This document shows, piece by piece, positions 1-9,045 of a stretch of 64,000 nucleotides of DNA. Source of the stretch: Albimonas donghaensis (GTDB taxonomy: Bacteria; Pseudomonadota; Alphaproteobacteria; Rhodobacterales; Rhodobacteraceae); assembly GCF_900106695.1 (NCBI RefSeq), contig NZ_FNMZ01000005.1, positions 62,001 to 126,000 of the forward strand. The letters are read 5' to 3'. Position 1 is the first letter of the stretch; each line of letters starts with the position of its first letter. A program made the position numbers and the translations under genes. The notes beneath the pieces were generated by a model. The model worked only from the letters and a program-made list of their open reading frames with translations. It was not told where the DNA came from and did not search any database.

Positions 1-75
1 CCGGCGTCCGCGCCGGGTGTCAACGCATGCGCGGCCTGCGCGCAGCAACGACACTCGTCCCCGGGAGGACCCAGA

Positions 76-1233
76 ATGATCGCTCGCAGCCTGTACGAGC
101 CGGACCACGAGATGTTCCGCGACTCGGTGAGGAAATGGATCGCCGCCGAAGTCACCCCCAACGTGGAGCGGTGGCGCGAGGACGGCATGGTCGACCGCCG
201 GGTCTGGGAATCCGCTGGCGAGCAGGGCTTCCTGTGCATGTATGCCGACGAGAAGCACGGCGGCGTCGCGCTGGACGATTTCCGCTATGACATGATCCTG
301 ATCGAGGAGCTGGGGCCGACCGGCTCCGGGCTCGCCGTGTCGCTGCACAACCGCGTCGTGGGTCCCTATATCCACAAGTTCGGCACGCCCGAGCAGCGCG
401 ACCGCTACATGCCCGGCTGCGTGTCGGGCAAGACCATCCTCGCCATCGCCATGACCGAGCCCGGCGCGGGCTCCGACGTCGCGGGCATCCAGACCCGGGC
501 CGAGGACAAGGGCGATCACTGGCTGATCAACGGCTCCAAGACCTATATCTCCAACGGTCAGCTGGCCGACCTGGTGGTGGTCGCGGCCAAGACCGACCCC
601 AGCCGCTCCCACGCCGTCGGCCTGTTCCTGGTGGAACGCGGGACGCCGGGGTTCGAGCGGGGCCGCAACCTCAAGAAAATGGGCCAGCCGGCGCAGGACA
701 CCTCGGAGCTGTTCTTCCACGACGTGAAGATCCCCAAGGAGAACGTGCTGGGCGCGCCCGACGGCGGCTTCAAGGTGATGATGGGCAACCTGGCCGAGGA
801 GCGGATCGTGAACTCGGTCGGCAACCTGACCATGGCCGAGCGCGCCTTCCAGGTGACGCTGGACTTCATCAAGGACCGCCGCGCCTTCGGCCGTCCGATC
901 GGCACCTTCCAGAATTCGCGCTTCGTGATGGCCGACATCCGCGCCCGGCTCGACGCCGCCTGGGCGCTGCTCGATCATTGCGCGAAGGCCCATATCAAGG
1001 GCGAGCTGTCGAGCGAGCTGGCCGCCTCGATCAAGCTGGTCTCCTCCGAGCTGGTCTGCGAGGTCGCGGACAGCGGCGTGCAGCTGCATGGCGGCGCCGG
1101 CTACATGGACGAATACGAGATCTCGCGGATCTACCGCGACACCCGCATCGCCCGGATCTACGCCGGGTCCTCGGAAATCATGAAGGAGATCATCGGCCGC
1201 GGCCTTGGTCTCGACGACAGGAAGCGCAACTGA
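76..1233 (+). CDS. Acyl-CoA dehydrogenase
   Basis: Flavoprotein of 385 residues that should make an alpha,beta-trans enoyl-CoA and pass electrons to ETF. The FAD/substrate motif AMTEPGAGSD lies near residue 128, followed by YISNG. The C-terminal signature LHGGAGYMDEYEISR leads into IYAGSSEIM. The glutamate of medium-chain enzymes (YEGT) is alanine here. The family alternative is the base on the earlier helix, as in long-chain and isovaleryl-CoA enzymes, and LAEERIV offers a glutamate there (inference). GGGAGGA precedes the ATG. The stop overlaps the racemase start as TGATG, so the two are co-translated. Chain length of the substrate is not evident. Confidence 0.93.
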   Translation: MIARSLYEPDHEMFRDSVRKWIAAEVTPNVERWREDGMVDRRVWESAGEQGFLCMYADEKHGGVALDDFRYDMILIEELGPTGSGLAVSLHNRVVGPYIHKFGTPEQRDRYMPGCVSGKTILAIAMTEPGAGSDVAGIQTRAEDKGDHWLINGSKTYISNGQLADLVVVAAKTDPSRSHAVGLFLVERGTPGFERGRNLKKMGQPAQDTSELFFHDVKIPKENVLGAPDGGFKVMMGNLAEERIVNSVGNLTMAERAFQVTLDFIKDRRAFGRPIGTFQNSRFVMADIRARLDAAWALLDHCAKAHIKGELSSELAASIKLVSSELVCEVADSGVQLHGGAGYMDEYEISRIYRDTRIARIYAGSSEIMKEIIGRGLGLDDRKRN

Positions 1234-2360
1234 TGGCCGGACCGCTCGAAGGACTGAAACTGATCGAAATGGCCGGCATCGGCCCCTGCCCGCTGGCCGG
1301 GCAGCTGATGGCGGACCTGGGCGCGGAGGTGATCGTCATCGACCGCGCCTCCGGCGGCGAACGCCCGAACGACGTGGCCAACCGCGGCAAGCGGTCGGTG
1401 GCGCTGAACCTCAAGACCCCGGGCGGGGTCGAGGCGGCGCTGAAGCTGATCGAGGGCGCCGACGCGCTGATCGAGGGCTTCCGCCCCGGCGTGATGGAAA
1501 AGCTGGGCCTGGGCCCGGAGACCTGCCACGCCCGCAATCCCGGTCTCGTCTACGGACGCATGACCGGCTGGGGCCAGGAAGGGCCGTGGAGCCAGATGGC
1601 CGGCCATGACCTCAACTACCTGTCGCTGACCGGCGCGCTGGGCATGATGGGCCGCAAGGACCAGCCGCCCACGCCGCCGCTCAACCTCGTGGCCGACTAC
1701 GGCGGCGGCACCATGTTCCTGATCTTCGGCGTGCTCTCGGCGCTGTGGGAGCGGGGCCGCTCGGGCAAGGGCCAGGTGATCGACAGCGCCATGATCGACG
1801 GCGTGTCGGCGATGACCGGCATCTTCCGCAACCTGATGAACGCCGGCGCCTGGGTGGAGGAACGCGAGTCCAACATGCTCGACGGCGGCGCTTCGTATTA
1901 TCGCTGCTACGAGACGTCGGACGGCGAATACGTCTCCGTCGGCTGCCTGGAGCCCCAGTTCTTCGCCATCATGGTGGAGAAATGCGGCTTCCCGGAGGAT
2001 CACCGCAAGGATCAGACCTCCAAGGCGACCTGGGCGGCGCGGGCGGAGGAATACGCGAAGGTCTTCAAGTCGAAGACGCGGGACCAGTGGATGGAGATCT
2101 TCGAGGGCACGGATGCCTGCATCGCGCCGGTGCTGACGCCGTCGGAGGCCGAGGCCCATCCCCACAACGTCGCCCGCGGGGCCTATCTGGACATCGCCGG
2201 CAAGGCGCAGCCGGCCCCCGCCCCGCGCTTCGACCGCACGCCCTGGACGGCGCCCGCGCCGGCCACCCCGATGGGCGCCGACACCGACGCGGCGCTGGCC
2301 GAGGCCGGGCTGTCGGCGGCCGAGATCGCGTCGCTGCGCGAGGCCGGCGCGCTGAACTGA
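1233..2360 (+). CDS. Alpha-methylacyl-CoA racemase (family III CoA-transferase fold)
   Basis: 375 residues. It belongs to the CaiB/BaiF fold, but the active-site block is that of alpha-methylacyl-CoA racemases: MAGHD with H125 and NLVADYGGG with D155, matching the proton-shuttling His and Asp of mycobacterial MCR. It should epimerise (2R)- and (2S)-methylacyl-CoA so that branched acyl chains can enter beta-oxidation. The start is the ATG overlapping the dehydrogenase stop; an upstream extension would only be frame read-through. Together with the adjacent dehydrogenase it suggests oxidation of 2-methyl-branched acyl-CoA. A true CoA-transferase is the alternative but is less likely. Confidence 0.87.
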   Translation: MAGPLEGLKLIEMAGIGPCPLAGQLMADLGAEVIVIDRASGGERPNDVANRGKRSVALNLKTPGGVEAALKLIEGADALIEGFRPGVMEKLGLGPETCHARNPGLVYGRMTGWGQEGPWSQMAGHDLNYLSLTGALGMMGRKDQPPTPPLNLVADYGGGTMFLIFGVLSALWERGRSGKGQVIDSAMIDGVSAMTGIFRNLMNAGAWVEERESNMLDGGASYYRCYETSDGEYVSVGCLEPQFFAIMVEKCGFPEDHRKDQTSKATWAARAEEYAKVFKSKTRDQWMEIFEGTDACIAPVLTPSEAEAHPHNVARGAYLDIAGKAQPAPAPRFDRTPWTAPAPATPMGADTDAALAEAGLSAAEIASLREAGALN

Positions 2361-2747
2361 TCCGCCCGCGCCGCCGCTCGCCCTGCTCGGCGGGCGGCGG
2401 CGCGGAGCGGTGCGACGGGGCCGGGCGTTCGCCGCGCCCGACCCGTTTTCCCGCGGCCCCGCTTTCCCTGCCGGGGTCACGGCCTGTCGGCCGCGCGCGC
2501 GCCGTTCCCGGTTCGCGCGCGGCCGACAGGCCCGGCGCGCCGTGCGGCCCGGACCCTCCATCCCGGCCGCACGGCGCCTTCGCCGGACCGATCCCCCCAG
2601 AGGATCGTCCGAGTCGCCCCGCTATAGTAGCCATTTAAAACTTTTACGCCATACCCGCCGGACGCCTTGCGCGCCCCCGCCGCACCCGCCGCGCCGGCCG
2701 CACAGGATGCGGGGCGCGCACGCGGCGATTGGCTCAGACGGGGCGGC
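2361..2747. other. Tail-to-tail intergenic region with two strong inverted repeats
   Basis: This gap separates two converging operons. A 12-bp stem (2366-2377 with 2394-2405) directly follows the racemase stop. A longer 19-bp perfect inverted repeat follows at 2481-2499 and 2514-2532. Neither has a T run. Bases 2619-2650 are strikingly AT-rich for this genome (TATAGT, TTTAAAA), but no convincing -35 box or coding sequence goes with them. I see no gene here. Confidence 0.6.
2481..2532. repeat. 19-bp perfect inverted repeat (hairpin)
   Basis: The left arm GGCCTGTCGGCCGCGCGCG (2481-2499) is perfectly complementary to 2514-2532, with a 14-nt loop. It lies between convergent genes and could act as a bidirectional, U-tract-less terminator or mRNA 3' end stabiliser. 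No second copy was noticed in the window. Confidence 0.7.
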
Positions 2748-3635
2748 TCAGAAGGGGCGGTAGCGGAACCCGAAGGCGTCGCCCTCGGCGGTCACCCAGC
2801 CGACGGTGGGGGGCGGGAAATGCGCGGGAAGCACCAGGCGCCCGGTCTCGGCCAGGCTCTCGAACAGGGCCCGGCGGGTCGTCGCCGCCTGCGCGGGATC
2901 GTCGTCCGAGAAGAACCGCCATTCGGGGAACCGGCATTGCAGGGGCGAATGGAAAGCGTCGCCGGTCAGCACCGCCTCCTCCCCGTTCGAGCGCAGGCGC
3001 ACCGACACATGGCCCGGCGTGTGGCCCGGCGTCGGCTCCAGCCAGACCTCGTCGTCCAGCGCGAAATCCGTGTCCACCAGCCGCGCCTGCCCGGCCTCGA
3101 TGACCGGCGAGACGCTCTCCGCCCAGGTGGCGGGGCGGGCGGCCTTCACATAGGTCTCGTCGACCGAAGTCATCAGGTAGGTGGCGTTCGGGAAGGTCGG
3201 AACCCAGCGCCCGTCGAGCAGCTGCGTGTTCCAGCCCACATGGTCGCCGTGCAGATGGGTGCAGAGCACGTAGTCCACGCTCTCGGGCGCCACCCCCGCC
3301 GCCGCCATCCGCGCCAGCCAGGAGCGGTTGGTGCGCATGTGCCAGCCGGGGATCGAGGGATAGGTCTTGTCGCAGCCCACGCAGGTGTCGACCACAATGG
3401 TGCGCTTCGCGGTCTTCAGCACATAGGTCTGGATGGCGAGGATGATCATGCCGGTCTCGGGGTCGATCAGCCCGCCCAGGTCGTCGCCCATTTCGGCGAT
3501 GGCGCGGGTCGCGGCCTCGGCGTCCTCGGGCCAGGTGTCCTCGGGCGCGCGGAAGGGGGCGAGGATCTCGATGACGCGGATCACCTCCACGTTTCCGACG
3601 CGGAACACCGGCGGCAGCAGCGGATCGGCGGTCAT
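2748..3635 (-). CDS. MBL-fold metallo-hydrolase
   Basis: 295 residues with the full metallo-beta-lactamase metal set: THLHGDHVGW (HxHxDH) near residue 127, PTPGHTPGH, TGDAFHSP and LPAHFPPP. It should be a di-metal hydrolase of the AHL-lactonase/quorum-quenching-like subgroup, cytoplasmic, with no signal peptide. It is last in a minus-strand operon of acyl-CoA genes, so a thioester or lactone substrate linked to that pathway is possible. The family does not fix the substrate. Confidence 0.85.
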   Translation of the reverse strand: MTADPLLPPVFRVGNVEVIRVIEILAPFRAPEDTWPEDAEAATRAIAEMGDDLGGLIDPETGMIILAIQTYVLKTAKRTIVVDTCVGCDKTYPSIPGWHMRTNRSWLARMAAAGVAPESVDYVLCTHLHGDHVGWNTQLLDGRWVPTFPNATYLMTSVDETYVKAARPATWAESVSPVIEAGQARLVDTDFALDDEVWLEPTPGHTPGHVSVRLRSNGEEAVLTGDAFHSPLQCRFPEWRFFSDDDPAQAATTRRALFESLAETGRLVLPAHFPPPTVGWVTAEGDAFGFRYRPF

Positions 3636-3658
3636 GTTCGGGCTCCCCTTCGCGTGAG

Positions 3659-3680
3659 GGGGCGGCGCGGACGCCGCCCC
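3659..3680. terminator. Hairpin between crotonase and MBL genes
   Basis: A 9-bp stem GGGGCGGCG with its complement and a 4-nt loop, followed on the + side by ATTTT. It sits inside the minus-strand operon, so it may partially attenuate or stabilise the MBL transcript rather than end it. Confidence 0.4.
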
Positions 3681-3723
3681 GATTTTCGCGTCGCGGCTCG
3701 CGCCGCGCGCTTCGCCCGACGGC

Positions 3724-4536
3724 TCAGCCCCGGATGAAGTTGGGGATCTCGCGCGCGGAGGTGGCGCGCACGCCCTCCTTGAAGTCGGCGGTCTTGCGCA
3801 GGCGCACCTGCTCGGCCAGCTCGTGATCCGTCGCGGCCTTCACCGCCTCGGCCAGGCCCTGGCGCAGCGTGGCGCGGGTGGATTCGGTGCCCAGCGGCGA
3901 GTTGATGGCGATTTCCCGCGCCAGGTCCCAGGCGGCCTGGCGGACCTCTCCGGCCGGGGCCAGCACGTCGGCCAGACCCATCTTCACGGCCTCTTCGCCG
4001 TTGAAGCGGCGCGAGGTCATGAAGATCAGCTTGGCGTTCTGCATCCCCACGATCAGCGGCAGGGTGTGGGTCAGGCCGAAGCCCGGGTGGAAGCCCAGAC
4101 GGGTGAAGTTGGCCGCGAAGCGCGCCTCGGGGGAGGCGACGCGGAAGTCGGCGGAGATCGCCAGCCCCAGCCCGCCGCCGATGGCCGCGCCGTGCACGCA
4201 GGCCACCGTCGGCTTCTTGCAGTGGAAGATGCGCGTCGCCTCGACGTAGAGGCTCTGCACGCCCTCGTCGTCGACCTTCGACTTGCCGGCGTTGTCGTCC
4301 TCCATCTGCGCGTCGGTGCGGTTCGAGAAGTCGGCGCCGGCGCAGAACGCCTTGCCGTCGGCGCACAGCATGATGGAGCGCACGTCGTCCCGCTCATCCA
4401 GCGCCTCGTAGACGTCGGCGATCTCGCGGATCAGCTCGAAGTCGAAGAAGTTCAGCGGCGGGCGGCGGATCTCGACGGTGGCGACATAGTCCTTGATGTC
4501 GACGCCGAGCTCGGAGGCGGAAAAGTCCTTGGGCAT
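3724..4536 (-). CDS. Enoyl-CoA hydratase/isomerase family protein lacking both hydratase glutamates
   Basis: 270 residues with a crotonase fold. The oxyanion-hole segments are visible: GKAFCAGADF near residue 66 and HGAAIGGGLG near 118. Where canonical hydratases have GGGCELA and QPE, this protein reads GGGLGLA and AANF, so both general acid/base glutamates are replaced. It may be an isomerase, thioesterase, hydrolase or lyase of the superfamily instead. It lies 26 nt downstream of the acyl-CoA synthetase and is co-transcribed with the dehydrogenase pair. Confidence 0.85.
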   Translation of the reverse strand: MPKDFSASELGVDIKDYVATVEIRRPPLNFFDFELIREIADVYEALDERDDVRSIMLCADGKAFCAGADFSNRTDAQMEDDNAGKSKVDDEGVQSLYVEATRIFHCKKPTVACVHGAAIGGGLGLAISADFRVASPEARFAANFTRLGFHPGFGLTHTLPLIVGMQNAKLIFMTSRRFNGEEAVKMGLADVLAPAGEVRQAAWDLAREIAINSPLGTESTRATLRQGLAEAVKAATDHELAEQVRLRKTADFKEGVRATSAREIPNFIRG

Positions 4537-4562
4537 GGGGTGTCCTCCCTTCGGGGTTCTTG

Positions 4563-6731
4563 TCAGCCGGCGCGGCGCAGGACGAGCGCATCGAGGACCG
4601 AAACCCCCTGCCCCATCTCATGCGCCACCACCGGATTGAGATCGATGTCTTCTATACGCGCGGCATTGTCGGACACAAACCGGCAAAGCGCCAGCATCAG
4701 CGTGACCAGCGCCGGAACGTCGGCCTTGGCCTGCCCCCGCGCGCCGTCGAGCAGCGGCCAGGTCTTGAGCCCCTGCAACAGGCGCAGGGCCGCGGCCTCG
4801 TCGTCCAGCAGGGGCGAGAGCGCGACGTCGTCCAGCACCTCGGCGTAGATCCCCCCGGCGCCGACCAGCAGCATGGGCCCGAATAGCGGATCGCGGGTGA
4901 TCCCCAGCAGCATCTGGGCGCCGGCGGGGGCCATGGGTTCGACCAGCACGCCCTCGATCGCCGCGTCGGGGGCGCGGGATTTCACGCGGGCCAGCATCGC
5001 GTCGAATTCGGCGGCGGCGGCCTCGGGGCCCACGCCCAGCGCCACGCCGCCGGCCTCGGTCTTGTGGGGGATGTCGGGCGACTGGATCTTCAGCGCCGCG
5101 GGCCGGCCCAGGGCCGCGGCCAGCGTCGCGGCCTCCCCGGCCGAGGTCGCGAGCCCCCCGGGCGCGCCGCCCACGCCGGAGCCGTGCAGCCAGGCCTTGG
5201 CCTCGCGCTCGGTCATCGTCTCGATCTCGCCCGGCGCGGGGGGCGCGTCAGCGGGAAGCGGCGGGCGGAAGCGTTCCTTCGCCTCGGCATAGGCGCACAT
5301 GGCGGCCATGGCGCGGGTGGAATGGCGCAGGTTGGTCGACAGCGCCCAGCCGGATTTCGCGAACAGCGCGTAGGTCTCGCGGCTGGGGCGGGTGTAGGAC
5401 CAGTAGCAGATCGGCTTCTCCAGCCCGAGCCCGACCCTGGGGAAATTCTCCCCCTCCTTCAGGAAGGCGGCGGCGTTGATGGCGCTGGTCACGCCGACGA
5501 TGCCGTGGACCCGCTCCGACAGGGCGGTCAGGCGGGTGAGCTCGGAATTGCCGATCAGGCCGATGGCCTGCGCCGTGCCGTCCACCGGATTGATCGAGGA
5601 CCCGTAGGGCGGCAGGAACTTGTCGATCCGCGCGCGGGCCTCGGGCTCCAGCTCCGGCACTTCCAGCCCCGCCGCGGCGCAGCCGTCCGCGGTCCAGCCC
5701 CCGGCCCCGCCGGAGGAGGTCGGAATGCCGATCCCCCGCCCTTTGGGAAGCCGGTGGCGGTTGACCATGAAGGCGGCGGCGACGTCGATCAGCTCCTCAT
5801 GGCTTTCCACCAGGGTCACGCCATAGGCGTCGAACATCGCCTTGTTGGCCCGCCACGATCCCGCCAGCGCCCCGGTATGCGAGGCCGCCGAGCGTTCGGC
5901 CGCGGCCGACATGCCGACCTTGGCCACCACCAGCGGCTTGCCCGCCCGCAAGGCCCGCTCGGCCACTTCGCGGAAGCGGGCGGCGTCGCGGATGCCTTCG
6001 AGGAACATGACGAAGACCTGCGTTCCGCCCTCGTCCAGCAGGTGATCCACCACGTCGAAGGCCGAGACCCCGGCCTCGTTGCCCGTGGTCACCACGAAGC
6101 GGTAGGGCAGTTCCTTCAGCCGTCCGGTGTCGTAGAGCGAAAAGCCCAGCGCCCCGGACTGCGCGACGACCGAGATCCGCCCCCCGTCCTCGCACCATTC
6201 CGGGATCAGCGGATCGGTGGCGAGCCGCACGGCGGGCGAGAAGGTGCAGCACAGCGCGCGGGCGAAATTGGCGTAGCCCTGCGCGTTCGGGCCGAGAACC
6301 GCGAGCCCGTGGCGGGCGATGATCTCGACCACGCGGGCCTGGAGGGCGGCGCCCTCCTCCCCCTGCTCCTCGGCGAAACCGGAGGTGATGATGATCGCGG
6401 CCCGCACGCCGACCTGGGCGCAGGATTCCAGCATGTCGGGCACGGCCCGGGCGGGGATCACGATGATCGCCAGCTCCGGCGCGGCCCCCATCGCCTGCGC
6501 GGCGGCCTCCACCGTCGGGTAGGCCTTGAGGCCCTGCACCTCCTCCAGCTTGGGATGCACCGGGCAGACCGGCACGTCGACGCCATGCTTGAGCAGGCTT
6601 TCCAGCGTCATGCCGGGGATCTTGGTCGTGTCGTTGGAGGCGCCGATCACCGCGATGGATTTCGGGTCGAACAGGGCCCGGAGATCGGGTTTCGGCGCGG
6701 GGGTCATCTGGTTCATGTCTACCGGGTGCAT
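4563..6731 (-). CDS. Acetate--CoA ligase family protein (NDP-forming acyl-CoA synthetase)
   Basis: 722 residues in the fused alpha-beta order: a CoA-binding Rossmann domain (IAVIGASN near residue 27), succinyl-CoA-ligase-like domains with the phosphohistidine segment SHTGALAGS, then a C-terminal ATP-grasp domain from about residue 490 (ALKIQSPDIPHKTEAGGV). It should form acyl-CoA from acid, CoA and ATP with ADP release. Three closely spaced ATGs could serve as starts, the first at 6731; none has a clear ribosome site. It is the middle gene of the 9045-to-2748 operon and probably activates the acid that the dehydrogenases then oxidise. Confidence 0.9.
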   Translation of the reverse strand: MHPVDMNQMTPAPKPDLRALFDPKSIAVIGASNDTTKIPGMTLESLLKHGVDVPVCPVHPKLEEVQGLKAYPTVEAAAQAMGAAPELAIIVIPARAVPDMLESCAQVGVRAAIIITSGFAEEQGEEGAALQARVVEIIARHGLAVLGPNAQGYANFARALCCTFSPAVRLATDPLIPEWCEDGGRISVVAQSGALGFSLYDTGRLKELPYRFVVTTGNEAGVSAFDVVDHLLDEGGTQVFVMFLEGIRDAARFREVAERALRAGKPLVVAKVGMSAAAERSAASHTGALAGSWRANKAMFDAYGVTLVESHEELIDVAAAFMVNRHRLPKGRGIGIPTSSGGAGGWTADGCAAAGLEVPELEPEARARIDKFLPPYGSSINPVDGTAQAIGLIGNSELTRLTALSERVHGIVGVTSAINAAAFLKEGENFPRVGLGLEKPICYWSYTRPSRETYALFAKSGWALSTNLRHSTRAMAAMCAYAEAKERFRPPLPADAPPAPGEIETMTEREAKAWLHGSGVGGAPGGLATSAGEAATLAAALGRPAALKIQSPDIPHKTEAGGVALGVGPEAAAAEFDAMLARVKSRAPDAAIEGVLVEPMAPAGAQMLLGITRDPLFGPMLLVGAGGIYAEVLDDVALSPLLDDEAAALRLLQGLKTWPLLDGARGQAKADVPALVTLMLALCRFVSDNAARIEDIDLNPVVAHEMGQGVSVLDALVLRRAG

Positions 6732-6781
6732 GGGTCACGTCAGGCGCCCGGCCGGCCCCGAGGGCCGCCGGGCGTGTAGGG

Positions 6782-7951
6782 TCAGCGCAGGCCGAGGCCG
6801 CGGGCGATGATGCCGCGCAGGATCTCGGTGGTGCCGCCCTGGATGGTCAGCTTGGGGGCCACGAGCGTGGCGTAGTCGAGCACGTCCTCGAAGCTCGGCG
6901 CATTGGCGCCCAGCGGCGCGGAGCCGTCATGGAAGGCGGCGATGTCGCGCGCGCGGCCGGGCAGCGCCTGCTCCCACACCGTGCCGAGATCCTTGACGAT
7001 CGAGGCCTCCAGCACCGGCTCCTTGCCCTGCTCCAGCATCCCGGCCACGGAGACCGACATGCGCCGCATGGTGTGAAGCTGCGCCACCAGCCGCCCGAGG
7101 CTCTCGGCCGTGCGGGGGTCGGGGTTCTCGCCCAGCACCTTCATCATCGCGGTGAGCACGAAATAGGTGTCGAGGAACCGCTCGGGTCCCGACCGCTCAT
7201 AGGCCAGTTCCGCCGTGGCCTGCTTCCAGGCGTCGTCGACTTCGCCCAGCACCATGGTCTCGGGCACGAACATGTCGGTGAAATGCACCTCGTTGAACTC
7301 GGAGCCGCCGGCCATGTTCCGGATCGGGCTGCACTTGATGCCGGGGGTCTTCATGTCCACCAGGAACTGGGTCAGCCCGTGGCGGCGGTTCTCCCTGGTC
7401 GGCGCGGAGGTGCGGAACAGCGCGATCATGTAGTCGGCGCGATGGGCGTTCGAGGTCCAGATCTTGGTGCCGTTCACCCTGAAGCCGCCCTCGACCCGCT
7501 CCGCCTTGGTGGCGGCCGCGAAGAGGTCGGAACCCGAGCCCGGCTCGGACATGCCGATGCAGAAACAGGCGTCGCCGGCGATGATTTTCGGGAGGACCTC
7601 TTCCTTCACCTCCTCGCGGGCGTAGCGGATGATCACCGGGCCGGACTGGCGGTCGGCGACGAAATGGCAGCCGACCGGGGCGCAGGCGGCGGTGAATTCC
7701 TCGGACACCACGTAGCGGTCGAGAAAGCTGCGCTCCTGCCCGCCGTATTTCTTCGGCCAGGTCAGGCCGATCCAGCCCTTCTCGGCGACGCGATGCGAGA
7801 ATCCCCGGTCGAAGCCGCGGGCCTTGTAGGCGCGGGCGGGGTCGAAGGTTCCGGCGGCGGCTTCCTCGCGCAGGAATTCGCGGACCTCCTCGCGCAGGGC
7901 GCGGGTGCGGGGGGGAAGGCGTTCGGGGTCGAAGCGGATGGCGGTCTGCAT
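6782..7951 (-). CDS. Acyl-CoA dehydrogenase, one subunit of a probable heteromer
   Basis: 389 residues. The FAD motif CIGMSEPGSGSDLF and KIWTSNAHRADYM are present, while the C-terminal block reads TIQGGTTEILRG with glycine where medium-chain enzymes carry the catalytic glutamate. The start is the ATG at 7951; the longer frame upstream overlaps the next gene and is not used. Its neighbour 17 nt upstream is a shorter dehydrogenase paralogue. Paired FadE/ChsE-type genes for steroid or branched side chains form alpha2beta2 enzymes in which only one subunit supplies the base. Confidence 0.9.
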   Translation of the reverse strand: MQTAIRFDPERLPPRTRALREEVREFLREEAAAGTFDPARAYKARGFDRGFSHRVAEKGWIGLTWPKKYGGQERSFLDRYVVSEEFTAACAPVGCHFVADRQSGPVIIRYAREEVKEEVLPKIIAGDACFCIGMSEPGSGSDLFAAATKAERVEGGFRVNGTKIWTSNAHRADYMIALFRTSAPTRENRRHGLTQFLVDMKTPGIKCSPIRNMAGGSEFNEVHFTDMFVPETMVLGEVDDAWKQATAELAYERSGPERFLDTYFVLTAMMKVLGENPDPRTAESLGRLVAQLHTMRRMSVSVAGMLEQGKEPVLEASIVKDLGTVWEQALPGRARDIAAFHDGSAPLGANAPSFEDVLDYATLVAPKLTIQGGTTEILRGIIARGLGLR

Positions 7952-7968
7952 GGCTCGGTCTCCTTCCC

Positions 7969-9045
7969 TCAGCGGCGGGTCAGCGCGGGCCAGAGCGCGT
8001 CGGCGCCCCGGGCGGCCATGGCGTTCCCGAGGTTCAGCGCCCAGCGCGCCTCGCCCCCGAAATCGTCGCGCCAGCCGAACAGGGTGCGGGTGAAGCGCTG
8101 GAGGACGTATTCGTTGGTGAAGCCGATGGCGCCATGGGCCTGATGCGCGATGGCGGCGCCCTCGTTGGCGGCTTCGCCGGCGCGGATCTTGGCGGCGGCG
8201 CATTCCAGGAACAGGTCCTCGGGCGTGATGTCGGCGTCGCCCTCGGTCCAGCGCGCCAGCGTGTCGGCGGAGGAGGACGCGGCGGTCAGGGCGGCGGCGA
8301 CTTCGCCGGCCAGCCGCGCGAGGTTCTGCTGCACGGCCTGGAACTTGCCGATGGGCTTGCCGAAAGCCACGCGCTCCTGGACATAGCGGGTGCAGAGATC
8401 GAGCGCGGTCTCCAGCCCCCCGGCCATCTGCTGAACCCGGATCACGGCGCCGAGCCGCCGGAAGTCCTCCGCGCCGAAATCCGCCGGGGCGGGGGCGAGG
8501 GCGGCGGGGACGGCCCCGTCGAAATGCAGGTCGGCGCGGGCGGCGCCGAGATCGGCGTCGCGCGCCGTGGCGGCGGCCTCGCCCAGCGGGATCAGGGCGA
8601 CATGGGCGACGCCGGACGCATCCTCGACCATGGCCGCCAGATGCGCGGCCTCGGCGGCGAAGGGCACGGCGCGGGCGCGGCCGGTGATCTTGCCGTCCGC
8701 CAGGCGCAGCACGTCGCCGTCGCGGATCGGACCGACGGTCATCGCGCCTTCGGGCAGCGCGATGCCGGCGCGGGCCAGGGTCAGGGCGGCCAGCAGGGTC
8801 TCGGCGATGGGCGCGGGGGCGGCGTACTGGCCGGAAATGCGGAGGACGTCGAAGCCGTCCGCCATCTCGGCGCCGGCGCCGCCGGCCGCCTCGGGGACCC
8901 AGGCCAGGGTCAGGCCGGCCGCTTCCAGCGCGGACCACAGCCCGGCCTTCCAGGCGTCGTCCGTGGCGGAGGTCAGGGTCTGCGGGTCGGCCAGATCGGC
9001 GAAGATCCGGCGGGTGGTTTCCACAACGATGCTGTCGTCGGACAC
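7969..9045 (-). CDS. Acyl-CoA dehydrogenase, partner subunit
   Basis: 358 residues with a GTG start (9043-9045) preceded by GGGAGGAGA at somewhat long spacing. The C-terminal part contains QAHGAIGFTNEYVLQRF and LFGWRDDFGG, the arrangement of the smaller subunit in heteromeric dehydrogenases such as ChsE2-type proteins. The N-terminal half is poorly conserved and alanine-rich. It heads the five-gene minus operon. The pairing with 6782-7951 is inferred from adjacency and motif complementarity. Confidence 0.87.
   Translation of the reverse strand: MSDDSIVVETTRRIFADLADPQTLTSATDDAWKAGLWSALEAAGLTLAWVPEAAGGAGAEMADGFDVLRISGQYAAPAPIAETLLAALTLARAGIALPEGAMTVGPIRDGDVLRLADGKITGRARAVPFAAEAAHLAAMVEDASGVAHVALIPLGEAAATARDADLGAARADLHFDGAVPAALAPAPADFGAEDFRRLGAVIRVQQMAGGLETALDLCTRYVQERVAFGKPIGKFQAVQQNLARLAGEVAAALTAASSSADTLARWTEGDADITPEDLFLECAAAKIRAGEAANEGAAIAHQAHGAIGFTNEYVLQRFTRTLFGWRDDFGGEARWALNLGNAMAARGADALWPALTRR

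Noticed and set aside
2619-2650. AT-rich patch with TATAGT as a promoter
   Set aside because: There is no -35 box at proper spacing and no gene start nearby on either strand.
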